NCBI RefSeq assembly: GCF_900102335.1
Contig: NZ_FNBM01000004.1
Coordinates: 338,244 to 402,243, forward strand
Direction of reading: 5' to 3'
DNA length: 64,000 nt
Origin: Phytopseudomonas seleniipraecipitans
GTDB taxonomy: Bacteria; Pseudomonadota; Gammaproteobacteria; Pseudomonadales; Pseudomonadaceae
The notes under the pieces were generated by a model, which was not told the origin of the DNA, made no database searches, and saw nothing but the letters and a program-made list of their open reading frames with translations. Below are positions 30,267 to 39,851 of the stretch, piece after piece (the stretch's first letter is position 1; every line of letters starts with the position of its first letter). The position numbers and the translations under genes are program-made.

Positions 30267-30640
30267 GGCATTCGCACACGAAATTCTTTATCGAAATTGA
30301 CCACCAGATCGAGGTTCTCGATCAGCGATTCACGTTTTTCATACTTCAGGTGGGCGAGAAACTCATTGTTCTCGATGGTCACCTTCAACACATCTTTCAG
30401 GTTCAGGTCGCGGATACTATTGACCGTCATGCCACGGCTGACGTGAGCATAGAAGTCGCCTACGGTCCTGACTTCCTGCACCTTGTCGGTCTCGACCGAG
30501 GTGATGATCTTTTCCATCGACATGTAGTCGAGGTAATGCGGGATTATCTTGAACGCGGTGCTGGCGAGAAACGCCACCACAGCAAGCACAACCAGCCAAC
30601 TCACAATCGACAGGCCTTGCTGCGAGCGTGCGAATTTCAT
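30263..30640 (-). CDS. DUF4845 inner-membrane protein
   Basis: 125 residues from ATG 30640, which has GGGGA at five bases; the longer frame would use TTG. One N-terminal membrane helix ([24 protein letters not shown]) then a small periplasmic domain ending [13 protein letters not shown]. Sits between lepB and rnc as PA0769 does in P. aeruginosa. Pilin-like N-terminus in appearance, but no prepilin peptidase site. Function unknown. Confidence 0.88.
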   Translation of the reverse strand: MKFARSQQGLSIVSWLVVLAVVAFLASTAFKIIPHYLDYMSMEKIITSVETDKVQEVRTVGDFYAHVSRGMTVNSIRDLNLKDVLKVTIENNEFLAHLKYEKRESLIENLDLVVNFDKEFRVRMP

Positions 30641-30748
30641 GTTTTTCCCCAAATATCCAGATAGTTCTAGTCATGCGCGTCGCGCGCACAAGAAGACTAT
30701 AGATAGCTGGCGGCGCCGTATTGAACGGCGCCGCAAATTTTCATCAGA

Positions 30749-31603
30749 TCAGTGAATGAGGCCGACACGGGAGAAGTTCGGCAGGTGGCTGAACTTGGGA
30801 TCCGGCCAGCTCATCCAGATGGCGAACGCCTTGCCGACAATGTTGCGATCCGGAACCATGCCCAGCACATCCTTGGGGATATTCGGGTCGTTCCAGTAAC
30901 GGCTGTCGTTGGAGTTGTCGCGGTTGTCGCCCATCATGAAGTAATGCCCTTCGGGAATCGTCCACTCCTTGCCAGGCTCGGCGCGGTAGCGGTTCATCTC
31001 CTTGCGGATGCGATGCTCCATATCACCCAGACGCTCGCTGTACAGCGTGGCGCTGCCAAGGCTGCCGGGCTCTTCGCCGATCAGCTGCTCGGCGATGGGC
31101 TTGCCATTGACGAACAGATGCTTGTCGCTGCTGTAACGAACGTGGTCGCCGGGCAGGCCGATCACGCGCTTGATGTAATTGACGTTGGGGTCACTGGGAT
31201 AACGGAACACCATGACGTCTCCGCGCTGCGGATCACCGACCTCGATCACCTTGGTATCCAGCACTGGCAGGCGAATGCCATAGGCGAATTTGTTGACCAG
31301 AATGAAATCGCCAACTTCTAGCGTCGGGATCATCGAGCCAGACGGAATCTGGAACGGCTCTACCAAAAACGAGCGCAGCACCAGCACGATGGCCAGCACC
31401 GGAAAGAACGACTTGCCGTATTCAACCAGCAAAGGCTCTTTGTTGAGCTTCTCGACCACTGCCTCGTCGGGCTGCTCGACTTTGCCCTGATAACTGGCAA
31501 TCGCCGCACGACGACGGGGCGCCAGGAATACCAGGTCGAACAGCGCCAGCGCGCCGCACACGGCGACGGCGATGACCAGCAACAGCGGAAAATTGAATGA
31601 CAT
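30749..31603 (-). CDS. lepB: Signal peptidase I LepB
   Basis: 284 residues. Two N-terminal membrane segments, catalytic serine S90 (IPSGSMIPTLEVGDF) and general base K145 (VNYIKRVIGLPGD), then the GDNRDNSNDSRYW box. These are the same positions as in the E. coli enzyme. Cleaves Sec and Tat signal peptides on the periplasmic face. Five bases after lepA, so co-transcribed. Confidence 0.98.
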   Translation of the reverse strand: MSFNFPLLLVIAVAVCGALALFDLVFLAPRRRAAIASYQGKVEQPDEAVVEKLNKEPLLVEYGKSFFPVLAIVLVLRSFLVEPFQIPSGSMIPTLEVGDFILVNKFAYGIRLPVLDTKVIEVGDPQRGDVMVFRYPSDPNVNYIKRVIGLPGDHVRYSSDKHLFVNGKPIAEQLIGEEPGSLGSATLYSERLGDMEHRIRKEMNRYRAEPGKEWTIPEGHYFMMGDNRDNSNDSRYWNDPNIPKDVLGMVPDRNIVGKAFAIWMSWPDPKFSHLPNFSRVGLIH

Positions 31604-31608
31604 AGGCC

Positions 31609-33408
31609 CTAACTATCCAACTTGAGTACAGCAAGGAAGGCTTCCTGCGGAATTTCCACGTTGCCCACTTGCTTCATGCGCTTCTTACCGGCCTTCTGCT
31701 TTTCCAGCAGCTTGCGCTTACGGCTTACGTCACCGCCATAGCACTTGGCCAGAACGTTCTTTCTCAGCGCCTTGACAGTGGTACGCGCCACAATCTGTCC
31801 GCCGATGGCGGCCTGGATGGCAACGTCGAACATCTGCCGAGGGATCAGTTCTTTCATCTTCTCGGTCAACTGACGCCCTTTGTAGTGGGCGTTGTCACGG
31901 TGCACGATCAATGCCAGCGCATCGACCTTGTCACCGTTGATCAGCACGTCCAGCTTGACCAGATTGGCCGACTGGTAACGGTCGAAATGGTAATCCAGCG
32001 AGGCATAGCCACGGCTGGTGGATTTCAGGCGGTCGAAGAAATCGAGCACCACTTCGTTCATCGGCAGGTCATAGCGAACCTGGACCTGAGTGCCGAGGAA
32101 CTGCATGTCACGTTGTACACCGCGCTTCTCGATGCACAGGGTGATCACGTTACCCAGATGTTCCTGCGGAACCAAGATGGTTGCTTGTACGATCGGCTCA
32201 CGGAAGTCTTCGACCGAGGACACATCCGGCAGCTTGGACGGGTTGTCGACGTAGATCGTTTCACCGGTCTTGAGCAACACTTCGAAAATAACGCTCGGCG
32301 CGGTGGTGATCAGATCCAGGTCGTACTCGCGCTCCAGGCGCTCCTGGATGATTTCCATATGCAGCATGCCGAGGAAGCCACAGCGGAAGCCGAAGCCCAG
32401 GGCGTCGGAGCTTTCCGGCAGGTACTGCAGCGATGAGTCGTTGAGGGTCAGCTTCTGCAGCGCATCGCGGAAGTCCTCGAAATCTTCAGAGCTGACCGGG
32501 AACAGACCGGCGTATACCTGCGGCTGAATACGCTTGAAGCCTGCCAGCATTTCGACGTCGGGTGTCGAGCTAAGGGTCAGGGTATCGCCCACCGGCGCGC
32601 CGTGAATGTCCTTGATGCTGGCGATAATGAAGCCCACTTCACCTGCCTTGAGATCGGCGGTGGCGGTGTGCTTGGGATTGAATACGCCAACACTGTCGAC
32701 CAGGTGCACCTTGCCGGTGGACTTGACCAGAATCTTGTCACCTTTCTTCACTCGACCGTGGCGCACGCGAACCAGGGAGACGACGCCCAGGTAGTTGTCG
32801 AACCAGGAGTCGATGATCAGCGCTTGCAACGGCGCCTCGATCTCGCCGGTCGGCGCCGGAATGGTGTGCACCAGGCGCTCCAGTACCTCATCGACGCCCA
32901 TGCCGCTCTTGGCGCTGCAGGCGACGGCGTCGGTGGCATCGATGCCGATGATCTTCTCGATCTCGTCCTTGACGCGATCTGGATCGGCTTGCGGCAGGTC
33001 CATCTTGTTGAGCACAGGCATCACTTCCAGGCCCTGCTCGATGGCCGTGTAGCAGTTGGCTACCGACTGTGCTTCCACGCCCTGGCCGGCATCGACCACC
33101 AGCAACGCACCTTCACAGGCGGCCAGCGAGCGGCTCACCTCATAGGTGAAGTCGACGTGGCCGGGTGTATCGATGAAGTTCAGTTGGTAGGTGATGCCGT
33201 CCTTCGCCTTGTAGTACAAGGTGACGCTGTGAGCCTTGATGGTGATGCCGCGCTCACGCTCCAGATCCATAGAGTCGAGTACCTGAGCCTCCATCTCACG
33301 CGCGGTCAGACCACCGCACATCTGGATGAAACGGTCAGCCAGCGTCGACTTGCCGTGGTCAATGTGGGCAATGATGGAAAAATTGCGGATATGACTCAGG
33401 TCACTCAC
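31609..33408 (-). CDS. lepA: Elongation factor 4 (LepA)
   Basis: 599 residues, full length. GTPase G1 [11 protein letters not shown]3 DTPGHVDF, G4 NKMDLP, domain II with [12 protein letters not shown], and the LepA-specific C-terminal domain ([33 protein letters not shown]). The start is GTG at 33408. Back-translocates or remodels stalled ribosomes. Heads the lepA-lepB pair; 280 bp separate it from mucD. Confidence 0.98.
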   Translation of the reverse strand: MSDLSHIRNFSIIAHIDHGKSTLADRFIQMCGGLTAREMEAQVLDSMDLERERGITIKAHSVTLYYKAKDGITYQLNFIDTPGHVDFTYEVSRSLAACEGALLVVDAGQGVEAQSVANCYTAIEQGLEVMPVLNKMDLPQADPDRVKDEIEKIIGIDATDAVACSAKSGMGVDEVLERLVHTIPAPTGEIEAPLQALIIDSWFDNYLGVVSLVRVRHGRVKKGDKILVKSTGKVHLVDSVGVFNPKHTATADLKAGEVGFIIASIKDIHGAPVGDTLTLSSTPDVEMLAGFKRIQPQVYAGLFPVSSEDFEDFRDALQKLTLNDSSLQYLPESSDALGFGFRCGFLGMLHMEIIQERLEREYDLDLITTAPSVIFEVLLKTGETIYVDNPSKLPDVSSVEDFREPIVQATILVPQEHLGNVITLCIEKRGVQRDMQFLGTQVQVRYDLPMNEVVLDFFDRLKSTSRGYASLDYHFDRYQSANLVKLDVLINGDKVDALALIVHRDNAHYKGRQLTEKMKELIPRQMFDVAIQAAIGGQIVARTTVKALRKNVLAKCYGGDVSRKRKLLEKQKAGKKRMKQVGNVEIPQEAFLAVLKLDS

Positions 33409-33611
33409 AGGACAACACTCGAAAAGGCCGCAGGCGACTGCCCGCCGAAAATAGCCGGGAAGTTTACCCGAGAGGTTGCCCCTACGTCACGTCGGGACAA
33501 CCGGTGGAGCGAGGTATTTGCCAGCCTGAGCACTCCGAAAACCCCCAGGGCAGCGAAGAATTCGATCATGACTACGACTCCGGTGAGTTATTTCATGAGT
33601 AGCCGCCCATA

Positions 33612-33639
33612 AAAAGAGGCGACTTTCGCCGCCTCTTTT
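33612..33639 (-). terminator. Rho-independent terminator after mucD
   Basis: AAAAGAGGCG / CGCCTCTTTT stem with an 8-base loop followed on the minus strand by TTTTTA. It is 50 bp past the mucD stop and separates algU-mucA-mucD transcription from lepA. Confidence 0.85.
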
Positions 33640-33688
33640 CTATCACGACCAATCAGGCCACGATTCAGTCAAACCTACCTGGCAAGAC

Positions 33689-35125
33689 TCACTCAGCCAG
33701 CTTGAAGGTGATGAAGCTGGCGCGCCCCTGGCGCAGCACACGCATCGACACCGAGCGGTTTTTCGGCAGTGCCTGAGCGACTTCATCGAAGTTGGATGCC
33801 GAGCTGATCGCCTGGTTGTTCAGGTGAGTAATCACGTCACCCGGGCGCAGGCCGATCAATGCAGCCGGACCGTCCTGTACTTCACGGATGATCACACCCC
33901 CTTTGAGATCCAGCGCTTTCTTCTGCTCACCGGACAGCTCAGCGACACTGACACCCAGGCGGTTGCTGCTGCGCTCGACGCCCGGCGTGGCACTTTCGGC
34001 CGTCTCGTCACCGTCATCGGCGGGCATGGCACCTACGGCTAGCTTGAGGTTCTTACGCGAACCTTCACGGACAATTTCCAGATTAGCCTTGGTGCCAGGC
34101 TTCAAGACGCCCACTAGGTGCGGCAGATCAGCGGACATGATGATCGGCTTGCCATCCAGGCTGAGGATTACGTCACCCACCTGCAGCCCACCTTTAGCGG
34201 CCGGGCCGTCTTCCATGACTTGCGCGACCAGCGCACCGGCTGGTTTTTCCAGACCGAAGGACTCGGCGAGATCCTTGTTCACTTCCTGAATGACCACACC
34301 CAACCAGCCACGGCTAACCTTGCCGCTGCTCTTCAACTGGTCGGCCACATCCATTGCCACGCTCATCGGGATGGCAAATGACAAACCCATGAAGCCGCCG
34401 GAGCGAGTGAATATCTGCGAGTTGATGCCGACCACTTCGCCCTCCAGGTTGAACAGCGGACCGCCCGAATTACCCGGATTGATGGCCACGTCGGTCTGGA
34501 TGAACGGCACATAGCTTTCGTTCGGCAGACTGCGACCTTTGGCGCTGACGATACCGGCAGTCACCGAATGGTCAAAACCGAAGGGCGAGCCAATGGCCAA
34601 CACCCACTCCCCGACCTTCAGATCGTCGGAATTGCCCAGCTTCACCGTGGGCAGATCGTCAGCTTCGACCTTGAGCAAAGCCACATCACTGCGCGGATCG
34701 GTACCGATCAGCTTGGCTTCCAGCTCACTGCGATCAGATAACCGCACGATGATCTCATCGGCGTCGGCGACCACATGATTATTGGTCAGGATGTAGCCAT
34801 CCTTGGAAATGATGAAGCCGGAGCCCAGCGATTGAGCTTCACGCTGACGACCACCGCCCGGGGCACGGGGCTGCTGGGGAATGTTGCGCTCGAAGAACTC
34901 GCGAAACATTGGCGGCAGGCCTTCCAGATCCGGAACAGCGAGACCGCCATTGCCTGCGACGGCATTTGGCACTTTCTGCCGGGTACTGATATTGACCACG
35001 GCAGGCGAAGCGGCTTCGACAAGTGGCGTGAAGTCCGGCAACTGCGCATGCGCGGCAACGGACTGGGCCATCATGAACACCGCGAATAGCGCGGCCGCGT
35101 AGGTTTTCAGGCTAGGCATCGACAT
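33689..35125 (-). CDS. mucD: Periplasmic serine protease MucD (DegP/HtrA family)
   Basis: 478 residues. Signal peptide with cleavage near AAHA-Q28. Trypsin-like triad H117 (TNNHVV), D147 (RSDVALLK), S220 (NPGNSGGPL). Two PDZ domains follow (around 265-360 and 385-478), each with a GLRPGDVI/GLQVGDVI loop. Degrades misfolded envelope proteins and dampens the AlgU response. Normally follows mucB(C); here it follows a 650-bp non-coding gap. A GC hairpin, AGCCCC-TGC-GGGGCT (35155-35169), lies in its leader. Confidence 0.96.
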   Translation of the reverse strand: MSMPSLKTYAAALFAVFMMAQSVAAHAQLPDFTPLVEAASPAVVNISTRQKVPNAVAGNGGLAVPDLEGLPPMFREFFERNIPQQPRAPGGGRQREAQSLGSGFIISKDGYILTNNHVVADADEIIVRLSDRSELEAKLIGTDPRSDVALLKVEADDLPTVKLGNSDDLKVGEWVLAIGSPFGFDHSVTAGIVSAKGRSLPNESYVPFIQTDVAINPGNSGGPLFNLEGEVVGINSQIFTRSGGFMGLSFAIPMSVAMDVADQLKSSGKVSRGWLGVVIQEVNKDLAESFGLEKPAGALVAQVMEDGPAAKGGLQVGDVILSLDGKPIIMSADLPHLVGVLKPGTKANLEIVREGSRKNLKLAVGAMPADDGDETAESATPGVERSSNRLGVSVAELSGEQKKALDLKGGVIIREVQDGPAALIGLRPGDVITHLNNQAISSASNFDEVAQALPKNRSVSMRVLRQGRASFITFKLAE

Positions 35126-35772
35126 TGCAGTTTCTTCCCCATCCAGAACAAGCGAGCCCCTGCGGGGCTATCGGTAAAACAACATAACGGTACAACGACA
35201 CAACGGACCTTTGTCATCCCCTCGACCCAGCCTGCTGTGTACACCGGATCAGAGCGAATCGACATGAGGATACGCTCCGACATTGCCGACAGGTATCTCA
35301 GTAACATCACCATGCCATCTCTGGCATCGATTGTCAGGCGCCGAGAATGAACTGCCAGCTAAACGCTTCTATGTATAAATGCCGCCCTGCAAAGGGTTAT
35401 GCAACGGAACGACTAAACACATGGTTAGCCAATCTGGACCCCACATATCTTTCGCCCGCCACGCAAGCGATGCGCTGCGCGGCAGCACTAAACGAATGGC
35501 CGCACACCTCAGTGCCGAATGCCCCTGAGGCAACATTTCCCAGGTAGAAGTAACTGAAAAAACTCTCGCTCACACTTCTACCTGGCTCATTGAGACGCCA
35601 AATAAAGTGCGTGGAGAGTTTTTGGGTTATTAACATGGAGAACATCTTGATCGCCTCCAACCCTTATTGGGTTGATGCGACCGACCCCGCGCTTCGGCAG
35701 CCATGGTGTGAATAACCAAGGAACTGCCGAGCAACAGGGAGGCATAGAGCGCATGACGCATGTGCGCTCTAC
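35126..35772. other. Gap where mucB and mucC would be expected
   Basis: About 650 bp between mucA and mucD with no credible gene. Small open frames exist on both strands (for example 35397-35660 minus and 35347-35547 plus) but have no homology I recognise and no good ribosome binding site. The stretch is rich in inverted repeats: 35507-35530 (CCTCAG/CTGAGG), 35540-35585 (12-bp arms), AAAAACTCTC/GAGAGTTTTT (35558-35567 and 35614-35623), and TAGAGCGCA/TGCGCTCTA (35745-35771) right at the mucA stop. No trace of RseB-like MucB coding was found. Confidence 0.75.
35540..35585. repeat. Perfect 12-bp inverted repeat in the mucA-mucD gap
   Basis: CCAGGTAGAAGT at 35540-35551 and ACTTCTACCTGG at 35574-35585 with a 22-base loop. 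Larger than needed for a terminator and without a T-run. It may be the end structure of a small repeat element or part of a structured RNA. Confidence 0.7.
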
Positions 35773-36321
35773 TTAACGCTCTTGGTCACTCACAGCAGCA
35801 CCGTTAGCAGTCTGCTGGGCTTGCTGACGCAGGTACTCAGGAAGTTCCTGTTCAGTCTCGGCAGATACGGTCTCAATGCTAGGCTGAGAATCCGAAGTAC
35901 TGAAACCGGCCAGGATAGCTGGACCTTGCGCCTGCGGCAGTGCGATTGCAGGTTGATCCTGCTGAGCCAGCTGGGCTCCGGCAACATCGTCTTCATTGTA
36001 GAAGCGCACACCCGCCAGCACTGCAACGGTCACGGTAGCTGCTACAGCTACCCGACCAAGACTGCGCCAAGGACCACGCACTACTTTCTGCTCCGCTGCC
36101 GGTGTGGCATCGTCTGCCAGGGCTGCGGAAACGGCTGCAGCGATGTCCAGCTGTGGCACGAGCAGATCCTTGTGCATCACAGCGCGGGCTACTTGGTAAC
36201 GAGACCAGGTTGCACGCATTTCGGCATCGTTGCTCGCACCGAGCACACGCCGAAGTTCAAGTTCATCCGCTTCGTTATCCATTACCGCGGACAGCGATTC
36301 CTGCAGGGCTTCACGACTCAT
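35773..36321 (-). CDS. mucA: Anti-sigma factor MucA
   Basis: 182 residues from ATG 36321 (MSREALQESLSAVMDNEADELELRRVL), the RseA N-terminal domain that binds AlgU. One membrane helix at about residues 83-102 (RVAVAATVTVAVLAGVRFY), then a periplasmic tail ending LPEYLRQQAQQTANGAAVSDQER. About 12 residues shorter than P. aeruginosa MucA but without sign of truncation. In the model organism MucB guards the periplasmic tail against AlgW cleavage; its gene is not next door here. Starts 32 bp after algU. Confidence 0.95.
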   Translation of the reverse strand: MSREALQESLSAVMDNEADELELRRVLGASNDAEMRATWSRYQVARAVMHKDLLVPQLDIAAAVSAALADDATPAAEQKVVRGPWRSLGRVAVAATVTVAVLAGVRFYNEDDVAGAQLAQQDQPAIALPQAQGPAILAGFSTSDSQPSIETVSAETEQELPEYLRQQAQQTANGAAVSDQER

Positions 36322-36352
36322 AGCGGTTCCTCTCTTGGCTGTCGCCGCTGTC

Positions 36353-36934
36353 TCAGGCTTCCTGCAACAGCGGTTGCAGGGACTTGTCGATGGCTTCACG
36401 CGCCCGAAAGATTCGCGAACGCACTGTGCCAACAGGACACTGCATGACGCTCGCAATGTCTTCGTAACTAAGACCATCAAATTCACGTAACGTTAGCGCC
36501 GTTCGTAAATCTTCTGGTAATTGCTGAATGCTCCGATGCACGGTGGCTTCGATTTCATCCCTCAACAACGCACGCTCGGGAGATTCGATGTCCTTGAGGG
36601 CATGATCGCCGTCGTAGAACTCCGCATCCTCTGCGCTTACATCGTTATCCGGTGGCCGCCGACCGCGAGAAACCAGATGATTCTTCGCCGTGTTAATGGC
36701 GATGCGGTATAGCCATGTATAGAACGCACTATCACCGCGAAAGTTTCCAAGCGCCCGATAAGCTTTTACAAAAGCTTCCTGCGCCACATCCTGAGCTTCA
36801 TGGGTGTCGTGCACGAAACGCACGATCAACCCGAGAATCTTGTGCTGGTACTTCAGCACCAACAGATCAAACGCTCGCTTGTCACCACGCTGAACGCGCT
36901 CGACCAGCTGCTGATCCTCTTCCTGGGTTAGCAT
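36353..36934 (-). CDS. algU: Extracytoplasmic stress sigma factor AlgU (RpoE/sigma22)
   Basis: 193 residues from ATG 36934 with GAGGAG seven bases ahead. Region 2 (HKILGLIVRFVHDTHEAQDVAQEAFVKAYRAL) and region 4 (LPEDLRTALTLREFDGLSYEDIASVMQCPVGTVRSRIFRAREAID) are complete. Directs envelope stress and alginate genes; held by MucA. An AlgU-type promoter lies upstream, so it is autoregulated. Confidence 0.98.
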   Translation of the reverse strand: MLTQEEDQQLVERVQRGDKRAFDLLVLKYQHKILGLIVRFVHDTHEAQDVAQEAFVKAYRALGNFRGDSAFYTWLYRIAINTAKNHLVSRGRRPPDNDVSAEDAEFYDGDHALKDIESPERALLRDEIEATVHRSIQQLPEDLRTALTLREFDGLSYEDIASVMQCPVGTVRSRIFRAREAIDKSLQPLLQEA

Positions 36935-37405
36935 GAATACTCCTCGTTGAATTCGTAGGAGGTCAGCGTCTGCAAGAGGACCAGTCTGCAAAAATAGACT
37001 CGAGCCATGCGCAAAAGTTCTCCCCCTCCGAACAAGCTTCCCGCAAAACGCTTTCTGGTTTTGCACGAAACAGCGCACCAGGGTGCTGCCCTGCTGCGCG
37101 AATAGTCTTAGAACGCCTGAGGTGCAGAGGTGAATTTTCGCTTTATCGCGACTTCACGCGCCTGACCGCCAGACACAATCCCTCTCCGGGGCGACCCGGC
37201 TATGAACCTTGACGACTATAAAAGTTCATCCTGGTTCTAGCTGGGCATATGAAACTCCAGCACCACTTTCTCAAGAACTACCTGGCAGGCACATCGCCAG
37301 CCCGCCACGATACACCTTCTGCTCGCGACAGCCCACTGGGCTGGCTATTGTGCCGCTGCCCCTCTCTATATACTAGAGGGCGCCCCCTAGTGGACTCTTA
37401 GAACA
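36935..37405. other. Divergent regulatory region between algU and nadB
   Basis: 471 bp without a gene. It holds the AlgU-dependent promoter of algU and must hold the nadB promoter. Just before nadB there is a palindromic CTAGAGGGCGCCCCCTAG-like stretch (37372-37389) whose GGGCGCCC core could be an operator or hairpin. Confidence 0.6.
36994..37020 (-). promoter_or_regulatory. AlgU-dependent promoter of algU
   Basis: On the minus strand, -35 GAACTT (37020-37015), a 16-base spacer and -10 TCTAT (36998-36994). This fits the sigma22/RpoE consensus GAACTT-N16/17-TCTRA closely. It is 60 bp ahead of the algU ATG. Confidence 0.75.
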
Positions 37406-39022
37406 ATGAGCCAACATTTCCACCATGACGTCCTGGTTATCGGCAGCGGTGCTGCGGGCCTGACCCTGGCACTGACCCTCCCCGAGCACCTGCGCATCGC
37501 GGTGCTGAGCAAAGGTGAGCTGGCCAACGGCTCGACTTTCTGGGCTCAGGGTGGCGTGGCGGCAGTCCTGGACGACAGCGACACCATCGACTCCCATGTG
37601 GATGACACGCTCAATGCGGGCGGCGGCCTGTGCCGTGAAGATGCCGTGCGCTTCACCGTGGAGCACAGCCGCGAGGCCATTCAGTGGCTTATCGACCAAG
37701 GCGTACCCTTCACGCGGGACGACGAGCATGATCGAGAGGACGGCGGGTTCGAGTTCCACCTGACTCGCGAAGGCGGCCACAGCCATCGGCGCATCATCCA
37801 TGCCGCCGACGCCACCGGCGCGGCGATCTTCAATACCCTCCTTGAGCGCACGCGCGAGCGCAGCAATGTCGAATTGCTCGAGCAGCGGGTCGCGATCGAC
37901 CTGATTACCGAGCGCAAACTCGGGCGCGAGGGCCAGCGCTGCATAGGCGCCTACGTGCTGGATCGGCGCAGCGGCGAGGTGGACACTCACCACGCCCGCT
38001 TCGTCATCCTGGCCACGGGCGGCGCAGCCAAGGTGTACCTGTACACCAGCAACCCGGATGGGGCCTGCGGTGACGGCATCGCCATGGCCTGGCGCGCCGG
38101 CTGTCGGGTTGGCAACCTGGAGTTCAACCAGTTCCACCCGACCTGCCTCTACCACCCGCAGGCCAAGAGTTTTCTGGTGACCGAGGCGCTGCGCGGTGAA
38201 GGTGCGTTATTGCGCCTGCCCAATGGCGAACGCTTCATGCCGCGCTTCGACACTCGCGAAGAACTGGCGCCGCGCGACATCGTCGCCCGTGCCATCGACC
38301 ATGAAATGAAGCGCCTGGGCATCGACTGCGTTTACCTGGACATCAGCCACAAGCCCTCAGATTTCGTCAAAAGCCACTTCCCTACCGTCTACCAGCGCTG
38401 CCTGGAATTCGGCATCGATATGACCCGGCAGCCAATCCCCGTGGTGCCCGCAGCGCACTACACCTGCGGCGGCGTGGTTGTCGATCAGGCTGGCCGCAGC
38501 GATGTGCCCGGCCTTTACGCGATCGGCGAAACCAGTTTCACCGGCCTGCATGGCGCCAATCGTATGGCCAGTAACTCACTGCTCGAATGCTTCGTGTATG
38601 CCCGCTCTGCCGCCGCGGACATCGTCGCGCAGCTGGATCAGATTAAGATGCCCGCAGACCTGCCGTCCTGGGACGCCAGCCAGGTGACCGACTCGGACGA
38701 AGACGTGATCATCGCCCATAACTGGGATGAGCTGCGGCGCTTCATGTGGGACTACGTCGGTATCGTACGCACCACCAAGCGATTGCAGCGCGCCCAGCAC
38801 CGCGTGCGGCTGCTGCTCGACGAGATCGATGAGTTCTACAGCAACTACAAGGTCAGCCGGGATCTGATCGAACTGCGCAATCTGGCCCAGGTGGCCGAGT
38901 TGATGATTCTCTCGGCCATGGAGCGCAAAGAGTCGCGGGGCCTGCATTACACCCTGGATTATCCGGACATGCTGCCCGAAGCCATGGACACTATTCTGCG
39001 ACCCGCCAACGCTGACGGCTGA
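37406..39022 (+). CDS. nadB: L-aspartate oxidase NadB
   Basis: 538 residues. FAD site [13 protein letters not shown] at the N-terminus, [14 protein letters not shown] substrate block ([17 protein letters not shown]), FHPTCLYHP, and [19 protein letters not shown] near the end of the FAD domain. First step of quinolinate/NAD synthesis. Divergent from algU, as in P. aeruginosa. The 3' end overlaps the opposing ygfX gene by 32 bp. Confidence 0.97.
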   Translation: MSQHFHHDVLVIGSGAAGLTLALTLPEHLRIAVLSKGELANGSTFWAQGGVAAVLDDSDTIDSHVDDTLNAGGGLCREDAVRFTVEHSREAIQWLIDQGVPFTRDDEHDREDGGFEFHLTREGGHSHRRIIHAADATGAAIFNTLLERTRERSNVELLEQRVAIDLITERKLGREGQRCIGAYVLDRRSGEVDTHHARFVILATGGAAKVYLYTSNPDGACGDGIAMAWRAGCRVGNLEFNQFHPTCLYHPQAKSFLVTEALRGEGALLRLPNGERFMPRFDTREELAPRDIVARAIDHEMKRLGIDCVYLDISHKPSDFVKSHFPTVYQRCLEFGIDMTRQPIPVVPAAHYTCGGVVVDQAGRSDVPGLYAIGETSFTGLHGANRMASNSLLECFVYARSAAADIVAQLDQIKMPADLPSWDASQVTDSDEDVIIAHNWDELRRFMWDYVGIVRTTKRLQRAQHRVRLLLDEIDEFYSNYKVSRDLIELRNLAQVAELMILSAMERKESRGLHYTLDYPDMLPEAMDTILRPANADG

Positions 39023-39443
39023 ATTTCAGGCGCACACGCAGGCGACGATGGGCTTCATACGCCAGGGCATCCGCTGGGATGCAGAGGCTGTGCACGCGGT
39101 GTTGGCCGGCCAGGCGGAACCTGAGGAGCACCAGCCACGGCAGCGCGAGGCTGTCAGGTAGCAAGGTGACAGGCAGCCAATCGCCGTCTGCACGGCGCGC
39201 CTGCCAACCCTCGTCGTCGTGACGCACGCCGCGGAAGGTCTCAGGGCTGCTCAGCAGCACGTGCCGAGGCAAAACCCAGGCTGCGTGAGCGCCACACATC
39301 GCCAGGCCGGCGACCCGAGCCCACAGCGCAAGCTCGACCCAAAACAGCGTTAACAGGACAAGCACCTGCAGGCACAGGTAGATCTCCAGCAACCGTCGAG
39401 ACGGTTGCCAGTAGCATTCGAAGCGCTTACTTGGGCTGGACAC
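38991..39443 (-). CDS. YgfX-like membrane protein
   Basis: 150 residues. Starts [22 protein letters not shown], followed by two membrane helices ([21 protein letters not shown] and a second around 45-60), then a cytoplasmic domain rich in Arg ending [12 protein letters not shown]. In E. coli the paired protein YgfX (CptA) has been described as a toxin-like inner-membrane partner of SdhE (CptB). The start overlaps sdhE by 17 bp, so the pair is coupled. Sequence conservation of this family is low. Confidence 0.75.
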   Translation of the reverse strand: MSSPSKRFECYWQPSRRLLEIYLCLQVLVLLTLFWVELALWARVAGLAMCGAHAAWVLPRHVLLSSPETFRGVRHDDEGWQARRADGDWLPVTLLPDSLALPWLVLLRFRLAGQHRVHSLCIPADALAYEAHRRLRVRLKFSRQRWRVAE

Positions 39444-39681
39444 GATCCAGGATCATGCGAACGATGTAACGCAGATCGGCATCCTCGGGTTCGCCACGCT
39501 GCATGAACCAGCCGAACATGTCCTGATCTTCGCACTCGAGCAGCTTGCGATAGCGAGCGCGGTCTTCGTCGTTCAGCGTGGCGTACACCTCGCGCACGAA
39601 GGGCACCAACAGCACGTCCAACTCGAGCATGCCGCGTCGGCTGTGCCAGAAGAGGCGATTGAGTTCAGTGGCGTCGACCAT
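39427..39681 (-). CDS. sdhE: Succinate dehydrogenase flavinylation factor SdhE
   Basis: 84 residues from ATG 39681, preceded by GAGGAG. The hallmark RGxxE motif is seen as SRRGMLELD near residue 17, with the later conserved block [15 protein letters not shown]. Helps attach FAD covalently to SdhA. The operon with ygfX is the classic arrangement. Divergent from ygfZ. Confidence 0.93.
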   Translation of the reverse strand: MVDATELNRLFWHSRRGMLELDVLLVPFVREVYATLNDEDRARYRKLLECEDQDMFGWFMQRGEPEDADLRYIVRMILDRVQPK

Positions 39682-39851
39682 GGGCTGCTCCTCGGAAAAG
39701 GCCGGCAGTATAACAACAGCTGCCGGCCAGATCAGCGCTGCCATCGGGCAATACTTGCTGTGCCCAGGCCGACGAGCTTTTGCCTGTAGCTTGCGGCTCA
39801 CTGCTGCTCTTATCATGGCAGCCTCATTCTTTACCGGCGACGTTCTCGATC

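Noticed and set aside
33544..33612. Small ORF MTTTPVSYFMSSRP upstream of lepA on the plus strand
   Set aside because: Only 14 residues, no ribosome site, and the mucD terminator follows; kept as non-coding.
35347..35660. Small ORFs in the mucA-mucD gap as candidate new genes
   Set aside because: Both strands are open, ribosome sites are poor and the composition is not protein-like; more likely repeat-derived non-coding DNA.
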